Made by a program: the position numbers and the translations under genes. The notes below the pieces were generated by a model that saw only the letters and a list, made by a program, of their open reading frames with translations, was not told the DNA's origin and made no database searches. Below, one piece after another: positions 33,764-42,401 of a stretch of DNA of 64,000 bases; position 1 is the stretch's first letter; each line of letters begins with the position of its first letter. This stretch comes from Microbacterium sp. BH-3-3-3 (GTDB lineage Bacteria > Actinomycetota > Actinomycetes > Actinomycetales > Microbacteriaceae), in the NCBI RefSeq assembly GCF_007679045.1, contig NZ_VEFS01000004.1, forward strand, positions 62,001 to 126,000. The letters run 5' to 3'.

Positions 33764-33794
33764 GGCAGGTGTGTGGCGAGCTGAGGACGGGACC

Positions 33795-36700
33795 GTGATC
33801 GGTACCGACGGAGACGAATCGACGTCCGTCGATCCGGGCGAGCTGCGACTGTCGGAACCCGGCATCGTCGTTCGTCACGTCGCCGACCCCGAACGCGACC
33901 GCATCAGGGCCGAGGCCGCGGTGCTCGGCGGGCGCTCGACGCTGCTGCGGTTCGACGACGCGCGCGACGCCGGCATCGACATCACCAAGGCGCACCCGGG
34001 CTCCCTCCCGCAATTCATCACGGGTCGCGCCACCATGCTCAGCAACCTCTTCCGCGACGAGGTCGCCCTGCGCACGGCGCGGATGGCCGCAGAACGCATC
34101 ACCGCCAAGAACGTCGAACTGCGCACCGCGCGCGGCCTCGAGCCCGTGCACCTGGCCGTGGGCCTGTCGGCGTGGAAGATCGGGGGAGTGGAGTGGTCGG
34201 CCCCCGTGCTGCTGCGTCCGCTCGCCATCCGCCGCCACCACGGCGACTTCGAGCTCAAGCTGCACGGCGCGTTCGTGATGAACCCCGAGCTGGCGCGTGC
34301 GTTCCGCACCCACCTCGGCATCCAGATCGACAGCGCGGCCCTCGCCGGTCTCGCCTACGACCAGGGCGTGTTCAAGCCGCAGCCGGTGATCGACCACATC
34401 CGTCGCCTGACGACGCACGTGCCGACCTTCGTCGTGCATCCCCGCCTGATCATCTCGTCGTTCGCCGACGTCGGTTCGGGCATGGCGCGCGACACGCACG
34501 ACCTCGACGACACGCTGTTGAACGCCCTCGCCGGTCACGCCGACGACCGCGCGCGCATCACCGTGCGCCGCGCCGAGCCGGCCGTCGTCGGGCCCGACGA
34601 GCGCCCGCCCGCCGCCGACACCCTCCTCCTCGACGCCGACGCCGAGCAGGAGCGCGTCCTCGCGCGCATCTCCGCCGGCCACTCCCTCGCGGTCCACACG
34701 CTCCCCGGCACGGGCGGCACGCAGACGGTCATCAACGCGATCGGCCAGCTCGTGCACGACAACAAGCGCGTGCTCGTCGTCAGTGCGCGTCGGTCGACGC
34801 TCGACGGCATCCGGCACCGCCTCGCCGGCGTCGGTCTCACCGGACTCGCCGTCTCGCCGCACCACGTTCGCCGCGATCTCATCCGCGCGATCGGCCGCAA
34901 CGAGAAGGCCGAGCAGCCCAAAGTCGCCGAGATCGACGACGCGCTGGTGCGCCTGCGCACCGTGCTGCGCGACTACCGCTCGGCGGTGACCGAGCCGCAC
35001 CTGGCCCTGGGCGTCTCGGCGCTCGACGTGCTGCGCGAGCTCACCAAGCTGGCATCCGTCTCTCCGCCTCCCTCGACCGCGGCGCGCTTCGACGTGGCCA
35101 CGCTCGAGCGTCTGTCGGGTCGCCGCGACGCGGCCGCGCGGGCTCTGGCGATGGCCGCACGACTGGGCGAGTTCCGCTTCGGCCCCGACGACTCTCCCTG
35201 GTACGGCGTCAGCTTCACCCGCACCGAAGACGCGCGGGCCGCGCACGACCTGGCCGGCAAGCTCCACTCCTCCGACGTGCCGCGTCTCATCGAGCGCGGA
35301 TACGAGCTCATCGCGCAGACGCGCATGCGTCCGTTCCAGACCGTGTCGGAGCTGGGTTCGTACCTCAAACTGCTGCAGGGCATCCGCGAGTCGCTCGACC
35401 GCTTCAGCCCCAGCGTGTTCGAGCGCCCCATCGGCGAACTGATCGACGCGCACTCGCCGCGCCGCGACGGCTCCGCGATGAGCGGTCCGAACCGTCGTCG
35501 CCTCAAGCGCCTGTCGAAGGAGTACGTGCGCCCAGGCGTGCACGTGCCCGACATGTACGAGGCGCTCATGCGCATCCAGCAGCAGCGCACCGAGTGGCAC
35601 CGCCTCGTCGAGGCCGGCGTCGCCCCCGAGGTGCCCCTCGGCCTCGCCGACGTGCACGTGGCGTGGCAGCGCACCGACGCCCTGCTCGGAGAGCTCGATC
35701 AGATCCTCGGTCGACAGGGCTCGGAGCGTCTGGCGACCCTTCCCGTGCAGCGCCTGGTGCGCACGCTCGCGGGCCTCGCCGCCGAATCGGAGTTCTTCGA
35801 CAACCTCGTCGAGCGCGCGCAGCTGCGTTCCGAACTCGCCCGTCTCGGCCTCGAGCAGCTCCTCGTCGAGCTGTCGGTGCGCCACGTCCCCGAAGAGCGG
35901 GTCGGCGCCGAGCTCGAGTTCGCGTGGTGGCAGTCGGCTCTCGAGCACCTGCTGCGCAGCGATCGCGCCCTGCTCGGCGCGAACACCAGCGTCGTCGACC
36001 GTCTCGAGCGCGACTTCCGTCTCGTCGACGAGGCGCACGCAGCGGCGGCGGGTCCGCTTCTCGCGGCGCAGCTCGCGACCCAGTGGCGCATCGGCATCGT
36101 CGATCATGCCGACGAGGCCACGGCCCTCAAGCACGCGCTGAAAGACGGCCTGCACACCGCGCAGGAGATCTCGGATGCCGCGCCCACCCTGCTGCGCACG
36201 CTCGCGCCGGTGTGGTTGGCGTCGCCCTACGAGGTGCCCGATGTGCCGTGGGATCTGGCCTTCGATGTCGTGATCATCGCGGATGCCGCGGCCCTGTGCC
36301 TCGCCGAGGCCACTCCGGCCCTGCGTCGGGCGCGTCAGGTGGTGCTCTTCGGCGACCCGGTCGTGCAGAAGCCGACCCCGTTCCGCGTGAGCGCGGCGAT
36401 CGCTCCCACTCTCGACGACGAAGACGGCGTCGAAGGCGACGAGGTGCCGTTCGACGACCGGTCGGTGTTCGAGCGCGTGGCCGAGCTGCTGCCGGTCGAG
36501 ACCCTCACCCGCAGCTACCGAGCCGGGGGAGAAGACCTCTCGCAGCTCGTCAACGACGCCTTCTACGGCGGCGAGATCGTGTCGCTGCCGTGGGCGGGTT
36601 CGTACCTCGGACGAGGCAGCCTGAGCGTCGACTACGTCGAGGGCGGAGTCGGCGCGCCCGACCCGGTCAGCGGTGCGGTCGAGAGCCCCGACGCCGAGGT

Positions 36701-37514
36701 CGCCCGCGTGGTGACCCTCGTGATCGAGCACGCCGTCAACCGCGCCTCCGAGTCGCTCATGGTCGTCACCGCCAGCCGCAAGCACGCCGAGCGCGTGCGC
36801 GCCTCGGTCGTCGCGGCGCTGGCCGGGCGGTCCGACATCGCCGAGTTCGTCTCGCGCGACGCGGCGGAGCCCTTCGCGGTGCTCACGCTCGAAGAGTCGG
36901 TGGCCGAGAGCCGCGACCGCGTCGTCTTCTCGCTCGGTTTCGGCCTGACCCGTCACGGGCGCGTGCTGAGCGACTTCGGCGACCTGTCGACGCCCGACGG
37001 CGAGCGGCTGCTCACGGTCGGTATGACCCGTGCTCGTCGCTCGATGGTGATCGTGTCGTCGATCCGGCCCTCCGCCTTCGACGACGGACGCCTCGAGCAC
37101 GGAGCCGCGACGCTCATGGGCATCCTCGGCAACGTCGCCGCGCGCGGACGCGAGAGCCGCCTCGAAGACCTCGCCGACCCCCTCACCCGCGCGCTCGCGC
37201 GCGAGCTGCGGCAGCTCGGCGTCGAGGTCGACGTGGACTACCGCGGACTGCTGCCGCTGGTCGCGCGCTACCAGGGCAAGGCCGTCGTCGCCGAGAGCGA
37301 CCCCGAGACGATCGGCGAGTCTCTGCGCGAGACGCTGCGTCTGCGCCCGCAGATTCTGCGGCGACTCGGGTGGCACTACGTGCGCGTGCACGCCTTCGAC
37401 CTCTACAGCGACCCTGCGGGCGTCGCCGCACGCATCGCCGGGCTGCTCGGTGTCGCGCCCGTCGACGGTGCGGGTCCCGACACGAGCACCGAACAGCTCG
37501 ACCTGCCCGGCTGA
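33795..37514 (+). CDS. Large SF1 (Upf1/UvrD-like) helicase-family protein with degenerate ATPase motifs
   Basis: 1239 residues from GTG 33795 (GAGGA 7 nt upstream, -10 box at 33758). An in-frame extension reaches 33576 but overlaps the ogt-like gene. The helicase fold is recognisable: Q-like region with EQERVLARI, P-loop LPGTGGTQT (about 303), Walker B region DVVIIADAAALC (about 824), TLTRSYRAGG...NDAFYGGEI, and motif VI LLTVGMTRARRSMVIV (about 1073). The P-loop Lys is Gly and the Walker B Asp-Glu pair is lost, so normal ATP hydrolysis is unlikely. The C-terminus resembles a nuclease-like domain (VVAESDPETIGESLRET, LRRLGWHYVRVHAFDLYSDP). Confidence 0.82.
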   Translation: MIGTDGDESTSVDPGELRLSEPGIVVRHVADPERDRIRAEAAVLGGRSTLLRFDDARDAGIDITKAHPGSLPQFITGRATMLSNLFRDEVALRTARMAAERITAKNVELRTARGLEPVHLAVGLSAWKIGGVEWSAPVLLRPLAIRRHHGDFELKLHGAFVMNPELARAFRTHLGIQIDSAALAGLAYDQGVFKPQPVIDHIRRLTTHVPTFVVHPRLIISSFADVGSGMARDTHDLDDTLLNALAGHADDRARITVRRAEPAVVGPDERPPAADTLLLDADAEQERVLARISAGHSLAVHTLPGTGGTQTVINAIGQLVHDNKRVLVVSARRSTLDGIRHRLAGVGLTGLAVSPHHVRRDLIRAIGRNEKAEQPKVAEIDDALVRLRTVLRDYRSAVTEPHLALGVSALDVLRELTKLASVSPPPSTAARFDVATLERLSGRRDAAARALAMAARLGEFRFGPDDSPWYGVSFTRTEDARAAHDLAGKLHSSDVPRLIERGYELIAQTRMRPFQTVSELGSYLKLLQGIRESLDRFSPSVFERPIGELIDAHSPRRDGSAMSGPNRRRLKRLSKEYVRPGVHVPDMYEALMRIQQQRTEWHRLVEAGVAPEVPLGLADVHVAWQRTDALLGELDQILGRQGSERLATLPVQRLVRTLAGLAAESEFFDNLVERAQLRSELARLGLEQLLVELSVRHVPEERVGAELEFAWWQSALEHLLRSDRALLGANTSVVDRLERDFRLVDEAHAAAAGPLLAAQLATQWRIGIVDHADEATALKHALKDGLHTAQEISDAAPTLLRTLAPVWLASPYEVPDVPWDLAFDVVIIADAAALCLAEATPALRRARQVVLFGDPVVQKPTPFRVSAAIAPTLDDEDGVEGDEVPFDDRSVFERVAELLPVETLTRSYRAGGEDLSQLVNDAFYGGEIVSLPWAGSYLGRGSLSVDYVEGGVGAPDPVSGAVESPDAEVARVVTLVIEHAVNRASESLMVVTASRKHAERVRASVVAALAGRSDIAEFVSRDAAEPFAVLTLEESVAESRDRVVFSLGFGLTRHGRVLSDFGDLSTPDGERLLTVGMTRARRSMVIVSSIRPSAFDDGRLEHGAATLMGILGNVAARGRESRLEDLADPLTRALARELRQLGVEVDVDYRGLLPLVARYQGKAVVAESDPETIGESLRETLRLRPQILRRLGWHYVRVHAFDLYSDPAGVAARIAGLLGVAPVDGAGPDTSTEQLDLPG

Positions 37515-37521
37515 GCCGGCG

Positions 37522-37950
37522 ATGACCGAGAATCCGGACGAGACCGGCTTCGGCGCTGCGGCGGTGAGTCCGGTCCCTTCGACAGGCTCAGGGACCTCGG
37601 CTGCTGAGGCTGTCGGAACTCACGACGGGCGCGTGAGTCCGGTCCCTTCGACAGGCTCAGGGACCTCGGCTGCGCCGTCGTCCCCGGCTGAGCCCGTCGA
37701 CGCCTCCGATGCAGCGATGAGTCCGGTCCCTTCGACAGGCTCAGGGACCTCGGTGGCGCAGGGCGCGGACGACGTCCGACAGCCCGTGGTCCGCGTGCGC
37801 GGCGCGCGCCGCGCACGCCTGATGCCCGCACCCGGCACGTCGGCCGAGCCGGCACCCGCCGACGACCCCGCCAGAGGTGCTGGCTCGCGCCCCGCGGCAT
37901 CCGGGCCGAACGACGCGCGCATGCTGCGCGAGGTGCCCCCGCACTACTGA
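37522..37950 (+). CDS. Small protein with C-terminal PPHY motif, interrupted by palindromic repeats
   Basis: 142 residues, 7 nt after the helicase-family stop and so probably co-transcribed. N-terminus MTENPDETGF, then three SPVPSTGSGTS units encoded by palindromes (residues about 15-80), a basic block RVRGARRARLMP, and the ending NDARMLREVPPHY. Short actinobacterial proteins ending in PPHW or PPHY are, from memory, common beside this helicase family; their function is unknown. The repeats roughly double its length. Confidence 0.75.
   Translation: MTENPDETGFGAAAVSPVPSTGSGTSAAEAVGTHDGRVSPVPSTGSGTSAAPSSPAEPVDASDAAMSPVPSTGSGTSVAQGADDVRQPVVRVRGARRARLMPAPGTSAEPAPADDPARGAGSRPAASGPNDARMLREVPPHY
37572..37749. 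repeat. Palindromic repeats inside the small PPHY gene
   Basis: Full copies at 37572-37596, 37641-37665 and 37725-37749, plus a diverged half copy at 37689-37702. Spacings of 69 and 84 bp are multiples of three. All are read as VPSTGSGT. Confidence 0.92.
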
Positions 37951-37957
37951 ACGACGA

Positions 37958-38007
37958 AGCCCACGGCATCCGCCCGTCTCTCGAGAGGGGCACGGATGCC
38001 GTGGGCT
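37958..38007. terminator. Bidirectional terminator with paired GGCATCC/GGATGCC
   Basis: Perfect 15-bp stem, 37958-37972 with 37993-38007, 20-base loop, between the convergent PPHY gene and mscL. The stem includes one copy of the window's overabundant heptamer and its inverse. Confidence 0.85.
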
Positions 38008-38018
38008 CCGTCGGTCCG

Positions 38019-38441
38019 TCAGGCCTTGTCGTTCTGGCGCTCCAGCAGATCGCGGATCTGCACGAGCAGCTCCTGCTCGGTGGGCAGCTTCGGCTCGTCG
38101 GTGGCGGGCTCGTTCACCCCGGCGCGAGCGGCGGCGATGGCCTTCCACCGGTTCATCGGGTAGACGAACACGAGGTAGACCACGATCGCCACGGCGAAGA
38201 AGCTGATGACCGCCGAGAGCAGGGTGGGAAGGGGGAAGACCACTTCCTGCCCGTAGATGCCCGTGATCGACGGTCCGATCTCGCCGTTCTCCGCAGGCTT
38301 GTAGAACACCTCGATCAGCGGGGTGATGACCGCAGCGACGATGGCGTTGACGACCGCCGTGAACGCCGCGCCGATGACCACCGCGACGGCGAGGTCGATG
38401 ACATTGCCTCGGAGGATGAACTCCTTGAATCCTTTGATCAT
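38019..38441 (-). CDS. mscL: Large-conductance mechanosensitive channel MscL
   Basis: Membrane-tension safety valve that releases solutes on osmotic downshock. 140 residues with the N-terminal MIKGFKEFILRGNVIDLAVAV, TM1 to about residue 45, a periplasmic loop with GIYGQEVVF, TM2 (about 68-90) and the C-terminal helix LLVQIRDLLERQ. GGGAGCC precedes ATG 38441. Confidence 0.97.
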   Translation of the reverse strand: MIKGFKEFILRGNVIDLAVAVVIGAAFTAVVNAIVAAVITPLIEVFYKPAENGEIGPSITGIYGQEVVFPLPTLLSAVISFFAVAIVVYLVFVYPMNRWKAIAAARAGVNEPATDEPKLPTEQELLVQIRDLLERQNDKA

Positions 38442-38475
38442 GCGCAGGCTCCCATTCTGGCCGCGCCGACCGGGG

Positions 38476-38745
38476 CTAGGAGGCCGAGGACGGGGCGGAC
38501 GTCTTCGTTTCCGACTTCGATGATGTCGAAGAACCGCCCGAGCCGCTACCGGACCCGCTCGGGGTGGAGGAGCGGGAGTCGGTGCGGTAGAACCCGGAAC
38601 CGTTGAAGGTCACCCCGATCGAGCCGTACTGCTTGCGCACCTCGCCGCCGCACTCGGGGCACTCGGTGAGAGCGGCATCCGAGAAGGACTGCACGGTGTC
38701 GAAGCGGTGTCCGCACTGCTTGCAGGCGTAGGAGTAGGTGGGCAT
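38476..38745 (-). CDS. FmdB-family zinc-ribbon protein
   Basis: 89 residues. The zinc ribbon has CKQCGHRF and CPECGGEV in a MPTYSYACKQCG opening typical of FmdB regulators, followed by a Ser/Gly-rich tail. Proposed as a regulatory or maturation protein; function uncertain. ATG 38745 is chosen over the open frame that continues upstream. It lies 17 nt after fthC, likely one transcript. Confidence 0.9.
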   Translation of the reverse strand: MPTYSYACKQCGHRFDTVQSFSDAALTECPECGGEVRKQYGSIGVTFNGSGFYRTDSRSSTPSGSGSGSGGSSTSSKSETKTSAPSSAS

Positions 38746-38762
38746 CGGGTTCCTTCGGGTAT

Positions 38763-39359
38763 TCAGGGGGTGCGTGCGGTGATCTTGACCGTGCGGGTGG
38801 GGGTGACCACGCCCGAGACGGGTTGGTCGTGCACGTCGCGGGGCACGTCGTCGATGAGCTCGGAGTCGAAGATGACCGCGTACACCGGCGGGCACTTCTC
38901 CATCGAGCCGAGGGTCTTGTCGAAGTAGCCGCGGCCCCAGCCGAGGCGCATGCCGCCCTGGTCGACGGCGGCGGCGGGGATCACCAGCAGGTCGACGTCG
39001 TTGACGGCGATGGGCCCGAGCACGTCGCCCACAGGTTCCGGCAGGCCGAACAGTCCCTCGGTGATCTCGGTCTCGGGCGTCGCGACGCTCCAGTCGAGAA
39101 GGCCGTCTTCGCGCGTGATCGGAAGAAGCACCCGGATGCCGCGTGCCACCGCCCCGCTGACGAAGGCGTGCGTGCCGGGCTCGGTGGGCGTCGACAGGAA
39201 GCACGAGATGCTGCGCGCACCGAGGCGATCGACGAGGGCGTCGAGCTGCTCTTTGACGCCGGCCTCGGCCACCTCGCGCGCGTGCGCCGAAACGGTCTGG
39301 CGGCGTTCGCGCAGATCGGCGCGCAGTGCGCGCTTGGCCTGCTCGATGCGATCCGGCAT
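38763..39359 (-). CDS. 5-Formyltetrahydrofolate cyclo-ligase
   Basis: 198 residues. Returns 5-formyl-THF to the one-carbon pool as 5,10-methenyl-THF using ATP. N-terminal basic region KRALRADLRERR and the family motif MRLGWGRGYFDKTL near residue 140 are present. ATG 39359 is 13 nt after the -10 box TAGACT (39372-39367), so the transcript is probably leaderless. Divergent from galU. Confidence 0.93.
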   Translation of the reverse strand: MPDRIEQAKRALRADLRERRQTVSAHAREVAEAGVKEQLDALVDRLGARSISCFLSTPTEPGTHAFVSGAVARGIRVLLPITREDGLLDWSVATPETEITEGLFGLPEPVGDVLGPIAVNDVDLLVIPAAAVDQGGMRLGWGRGYFDKTLGSMEKCPPVYAVIFDSELIDDVPRDVHDQPVSGVVTPTRTVKITARTP

Positions 39360-39366
39360 GCCGGTA

Positions 39367-39372
39367 AGTCTA
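39367..39372 (-). promoter_or_regulatory. -10 box of the formyltetrahydrofolate cyclo-ligase gene, leaderless type
   Basis: TAGACT on the minus strand, first base 13 nt ahead of ATG 39359. Confidence 0.5.
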
Positions 39373-39408
39373 CGTGCGCGCATGTAACGGCGGTGTCGCC
39401 GGCTGCCT

Positions 39409-39414
39409 ATAAGG
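39409..39414 (+). promoter_or_regulatory. -10 box of galU, leaderless type
   Basis: TAAGGT within TATAAGGTAT, first base 13 nt ahead of ATG 39422. It supports that ATG over the one at 39416. Confidence 0.5.
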
Positions 39415-39421
39415 TATGCCC

Positions 39422-40315
39422 ATGCCTCATAAGCCCTTCAAGGCCGTGATCCCGGCCGCCGGACTCGGTACGCGCTTCCTTCCCGCCACCAAGGCGATGC
39501 CGAAGGAGATGCTCCCGGTCGTCGACAAGCCGGCCATCCAGTACGTGGTCGAAGAGGCCACTTCGGCCGGTATCGACGATGTGCTCATCATCATCGGTCG
39601 CAACAAGAACAACATCGCCAACCACTTCGACTCGATGCCCGAGCTCGAGGCCAAGCTGCGCGAGAAGGGCGACAGCGACAAGCTCGCCAAGGTCGAGCAC
39701 TCGTCCGACCTCGCCGACATCCACATGGTGCGTCAGGGCGAGCCCAAGGGCCTCGGCCACGCGGTGCTGCGCGCCCGCAGCCACGTCGGCGACCACCCCT
39801 TCGCCGTCCTCCTGGGCGACGACCTCATCGACGAGCGCGACGCTCTGCTCACCAAGATGATGGAGGAGTACGACAAGCGCGGCGGTGCCACGGTCATCGC
39901 CCTCATGGAAGTCGACCCCGAGCACATCCACCTCTACGGTGTCGCCGCCGTCGAGGCCACCGACGAAGACGACGTCGTCAAGGTCACGCAGCTCGTCGAG
40001 AAGCCCAAGGCCGAAGACGCCCCCTCGAACCTCGCGATCATCGGTCGTTACGTGCTCGGCCCCGACGTGTTCGACATCCTCGAGCGCACCGAGCCCGGCA
40101 AGGGCGGCGAGATCCAGCTGACCGACGCGCTCGAAGAGCTCGCCACCGGTGGCGGCGACGGCGGCGGCGTCTACGGCGTCGTGTTCCGCGGCCGTCGCTA
40201 CGACACCGGCGACCGGGTCGACTACATCAAGGCGATCGTCCAGCTCGCGGCCGACCGCGACGACCTGGGCCCGGCGCTGCGTCCTTGGTTCAAGGAGTTC
40301 GCCAAGGGTCTCTGA
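39422..40315 (+). CDS. galU: UTP-glucose-1-phosphate uridylyltransferase
   Basis: Makes UDP-glucose for cell envelope and glycan synthesis. 297 residues with the nucleotidyltransferase signature AAGLGTRFLPATKAMPKEML, VDKPAIQYVVEEA, and GDDLIDERDAL. Two adjacent ATGs exist; 39422 is favoured by the -10 box position. The cluster galU-rimJ-sepX follows, an order shared by many actinobacteria. Confidence 0.96.
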   Translation: MPHKPFKAVIPAAGLGTRFLPATKAMPKEMLPVVDKPAIQYVVEEATSAGIDDVLIIIGRNKNNIANHFDSMPELEAKLREKGDSDKLAKVEHSSDLADIHMVRQGEPKGLGHAVLRARSHVGDHPFAVLLGDDLIDERDALLTKMMEEYDKRGGATVIALMEVDPEHIHLYGVAAVEATDEDDVVKVTQLVEKPKAEDAPSNLAIIGRYVLGPDVFDILERTEPGKGGEIQLTDALEELATGGGDGGGVYGVVFRGRRYDTGDRVDYIKAIVQLAADRDDLGPALRPWFKEFAKGL

Positions 40316-40329
40316 CCCCGCGGGGTGCA

Positions 40330-40953
40330 ATGGATCTTTCGATTCCGAGGCGGCACGGCCAGGTGTCGATCCGTCTCATCCGCAATCGCGACGCGCGCGT
40401 CCTCCAGCAGCAGCTGATCGACAATCGTCCGTGGTTGCGTCCGTGGGAGGCGACGAGTCCCGACGGCCCCGTGTCGTTCGACATGCGCCTCGGCATCCGT
40501 CGCCTCCTGCAGCAGTACCGCGACGGCGTCGGCGTCCCCCTCGTGATGGCGTGGGACGACGACGTCGCCGGACAGCTGAACGTGTGGGGCGTCTCGCGCG
40601 GTTCCCTGGGCTCGGCGACGATCGGCTACTGGGTGGCCGAGGAGTTCGCCGGCCGCAACATCACCACGGTGAGCGTGGCGATGGCGACCGACCTGTGCTT
40701 CACCGAGCTCAACCTGCACCGCGTCGAGATCTGCATCCGGCCCGAGAACCACGCGAGCCTGCGTGTGGTCGAGAAGCTCGGCTTCCGGTACGAGGGCCTG
40801 CGTCGTCGCTACATCCACATCGACGGCGACTGGCGCGATCACTACGCGTTCGCCCTGGTGCGCGAAGAGGTGCCGCACGGTGTGCTCGACCGCTGGCAGC
40901 GGGGCCAGGTGCCCCCGGATGCCGCTCGCGTTCCGCCCGCCGACCGCATTTAA
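40330..40953 (+). CDS. GNAT acetyltransferase, RimJ-like
   Basis: 207 residues with the RimJ/RimL-type layout: LIRNRDARVLQQQLIDNRPWLRPWE near the start, acetyl-CoA region IGYWVAEEFAGRNITTVSVAM and LHRVEICIRPENHASLRVVEKLGFRYEG. Probably acetylates a protein N-terminus; target unknown. Only 11 nt separate it from galU, so it is likely co-transcribed. In many relatives a moeA/glp gene lies at this place; none is present here. Confidence 0.9.
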   Translation: MDLSIPRRHGQVSIRLIRNRDARVLQQQLIDNRPWLRPWEATSPDGPVSFDMRLGIRRLLQQYRDGVGVPLVMAWDDDVAGQLNVWGVSRGSLGSATIGYWVAEEFAGRNITTVSVAMATDLCFTELNLHRVEICIRPENHASLRVVEKLGFRYEGLRRRYIHIDGDWRDHYAFALVREEVPHGVLDRWQRGQVPPDAARVPPADRI

Positions 40954-41040
40954 GCGCGCTCCCCGGGGTGCTTGCGCCCCATGTGCAGAAGTCTGGGCAC
41001 GACACGCGGGGGGATGCCGAGGTGTGATCTCTCGGTGGCC

Positions 41041-41046
41041 TACCTT
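41041..41046 (+). promoter_or_regulatory. -10 box of the sepX/glpR-like gene, leaderless type
   Basis: TACCTT, first base 12 nt ahead of ATG 41053, with no ribosome site. Confidence 0.45.
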
Positions 41047-41052
41047 TATGCC

Positions 41053-42117
41053 ATGGGTGGGCAGGTTCTCAGCGGTGGCGTGATCGTCTTCGTCGCCGTC
41101 GCGCTCTGGCTGGTGTACCTCCTTCCGTCGTGGCAGAGCCGACACCGGTTCACCTCGGTCGAACGCAACGCCGTCCGCCTCAATCAGGCGCTGCGCGTGC
41201 TCGCCGAGACGGCCGAGACGCCGCGCGAGGTGCACCTCGAGCTCACCACCCGCACCGCCCACCAGCAGCAGAAGCTCGCGCGGCAGGTGCAGGCGCAGAA
41301 AGCCCAGATCGAGCTCGCGGCCGCCAAAGCGCGCCTCGAGGTCGCTCGTCTCGAAACCGCGCGCGATCGTGACGTCGTGAAGGAGCAGCGCGCCGCCGCT
41401 CTCGACGTCGCCCGCGCCGAGCGCGCCGCCGCGGTCGAGGTGGCCCGCGCCGAGCGCGCCGCAGCCCTCGAGAAGACCCGCGCCGAGCGCGCCGCCGCCC
41501 TCGAGCGCGCCCACGCGGAGCGCGCCGCGGCGGTCGCCCGTCCCGAGGCTCGCCGGGCGCGTGCCCGCCGTCGCTTCCGCCTGGCCACGACGGCGACCGC
41601 GCTGGTCGGTGTCGTCGCCGCCCTCGTCGGTGCGATCCAGGTCGTCGCGGGAGCAGCCCCCGTCGTGCTGATCATCGGGGTCACCGTCGTGCTGGCCTCG
41701 CTCGTCGTGCTTCGCCGACTGTCCGTGATCGCGGCCCGCACCCAGGTGCGTCCCGCGGTCGAGGCGACGGCTCGCGCTGCGGCCGAGGTGCAGGACGTCG
41801 CTCTCCTGCCCGAGCCGCGCCCGACCTGGACGCCGCGCGAACTGCCGCGTCCGCTGGTCGCATCGGCCGGCTCACGCGCAGCCGCCGTCGTCGACGAGCA
41901 GGTCGCCCGCGAGGCGCTGCGCGCAGCCGCTCGCGAAGAGGCGGCCCGCCACATCGCGGCCACTCAGGCCCCCACGCCCATCGAGACCGCTCGCCCGGTC
42001 GAGACGCCTGCCGCCGCTCCCGTGCCGTCGAAGTACGCGGCCATGGGCTACGTCGACGACGGCGAGATCGACGACCACGTGCGTCGTCTGCTCGAGCGTC
42101 GCGCGTCGGGCCAGTAA
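41053..42117 (+). CDS. SepX/GlpR-like cell-division membrane protein
   Basis: 354 residues. N-terminal transmembrane helix (about 6-24, GGVIVFVAVALWLVYLLPSW) followed at once by SRHRFTSVERNAVRLNQALRVLAE, as in SepX (Streptomyces) and GlpR (Corynebacterium), which stabilise or recruit the divisome. A highly regular Ala/Arg/Glu coiled coil (about 75-175, units like VARAERAAAL) precedes two more hydrophobic segments (about 183-223) and a disordered tail ending in YVDDGEIDDHVRRLLERRA. The identification leans on the galU-rimJ neighbourhood. Confidence 0.82.
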   Translation: MGGQVLSGGVIVFVAVALWLVYLLPSWQSRHRFTSVERNAVRLNQALRVLAETAETPREVHLELTTRTAHQQQKLARQVQAQKAQIELAAAKARLEVARLETARDRDVVKEQRAAALDVARAERAAAVEVARAERAAALEKTRAERAAALERAHAERAAAVARPEARRARARRRFRLATTATALVGVVAALVGAIQVVAGAAPVVLIIGVTVVLASLVVLRRLSVIAARTQVRPAVEATARAAAEVQDVALLPEPRPTWTPRELPRPLVASAGSRAAAVVDEQVAREALRAAAREEAARHIAATQAPTPIETARPVETPAAAPVPSKYAAMGYVDDGEIDDHVRRLLERRASGQ

Positions 42118-42274
42118 GCCCCGCCGACGACGCCACCGACCGCGGGGCGTCGCCGCCGACGGCATCGCCGACGCAGCGGCATCCGTCGCCCTCATCCGTC
42201 GATGCACGGCGCGCCCGGGGTGCGCCCCGCGTCGGGTGACGGGGAGGTGTCGTGATAGTGTTTACGAGGTTTCC

Positions 42275-42347
42275 GGGCCTGTGGCGCAGTTGGTAGCGCG
42301 CCTCGTTCGCATCGAGGAGGTCAGGGGTTCGAATCCCCTCAGGTCCA
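42275..42347 (+). tRNA. tRNA-Ala (CGC)
   Basis: Acceptor GGGCCTG (42275-42281) pairs with CAGGTCC (42340-42346). The anticodon stem CCTCG/CGAGG encloses loop TTCGCAT, anticodon CGC (reads GCG). T arm is CAGGGGTTCGAATCCCCTC; CCA is not encoded. A GATAGT -10-like box lies at 42254-42259. Confidence 0.95.
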
Positions 42348-42355
42348 CCGAAAAC

Positions 42356-42389
42356 ACAGCGCCGCATCCCTCACGGGGTGCGGCGCTGT
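42356..42389 (+). terminator. Terminator after tRNA-Ala
   Basis: 15-bp stem 42356-42370 with 42375-42389, one G-T pair, loop TCAC, followed by TTCTG. It begins 8 nt after the tRNA. Confidence 0.75.
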
Positions 42390-42401
42390 TCTGCGTGTGC
42401 C

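Noticed and set aside
33576..33794. Extra 73 residues on the helicase-family protein
   Set aside because: They overlap the ogt-like gene, contain a -10 box and look like non-coding sequence. Not excluded, but GTG 33795 is better supported.
33606..37391. 1261-codon minus-strand frame opposite the helicase-family gene
   Set aside because: No recognisable domains, and codon-position GC favours the plus-strand frame with helicase motifs.
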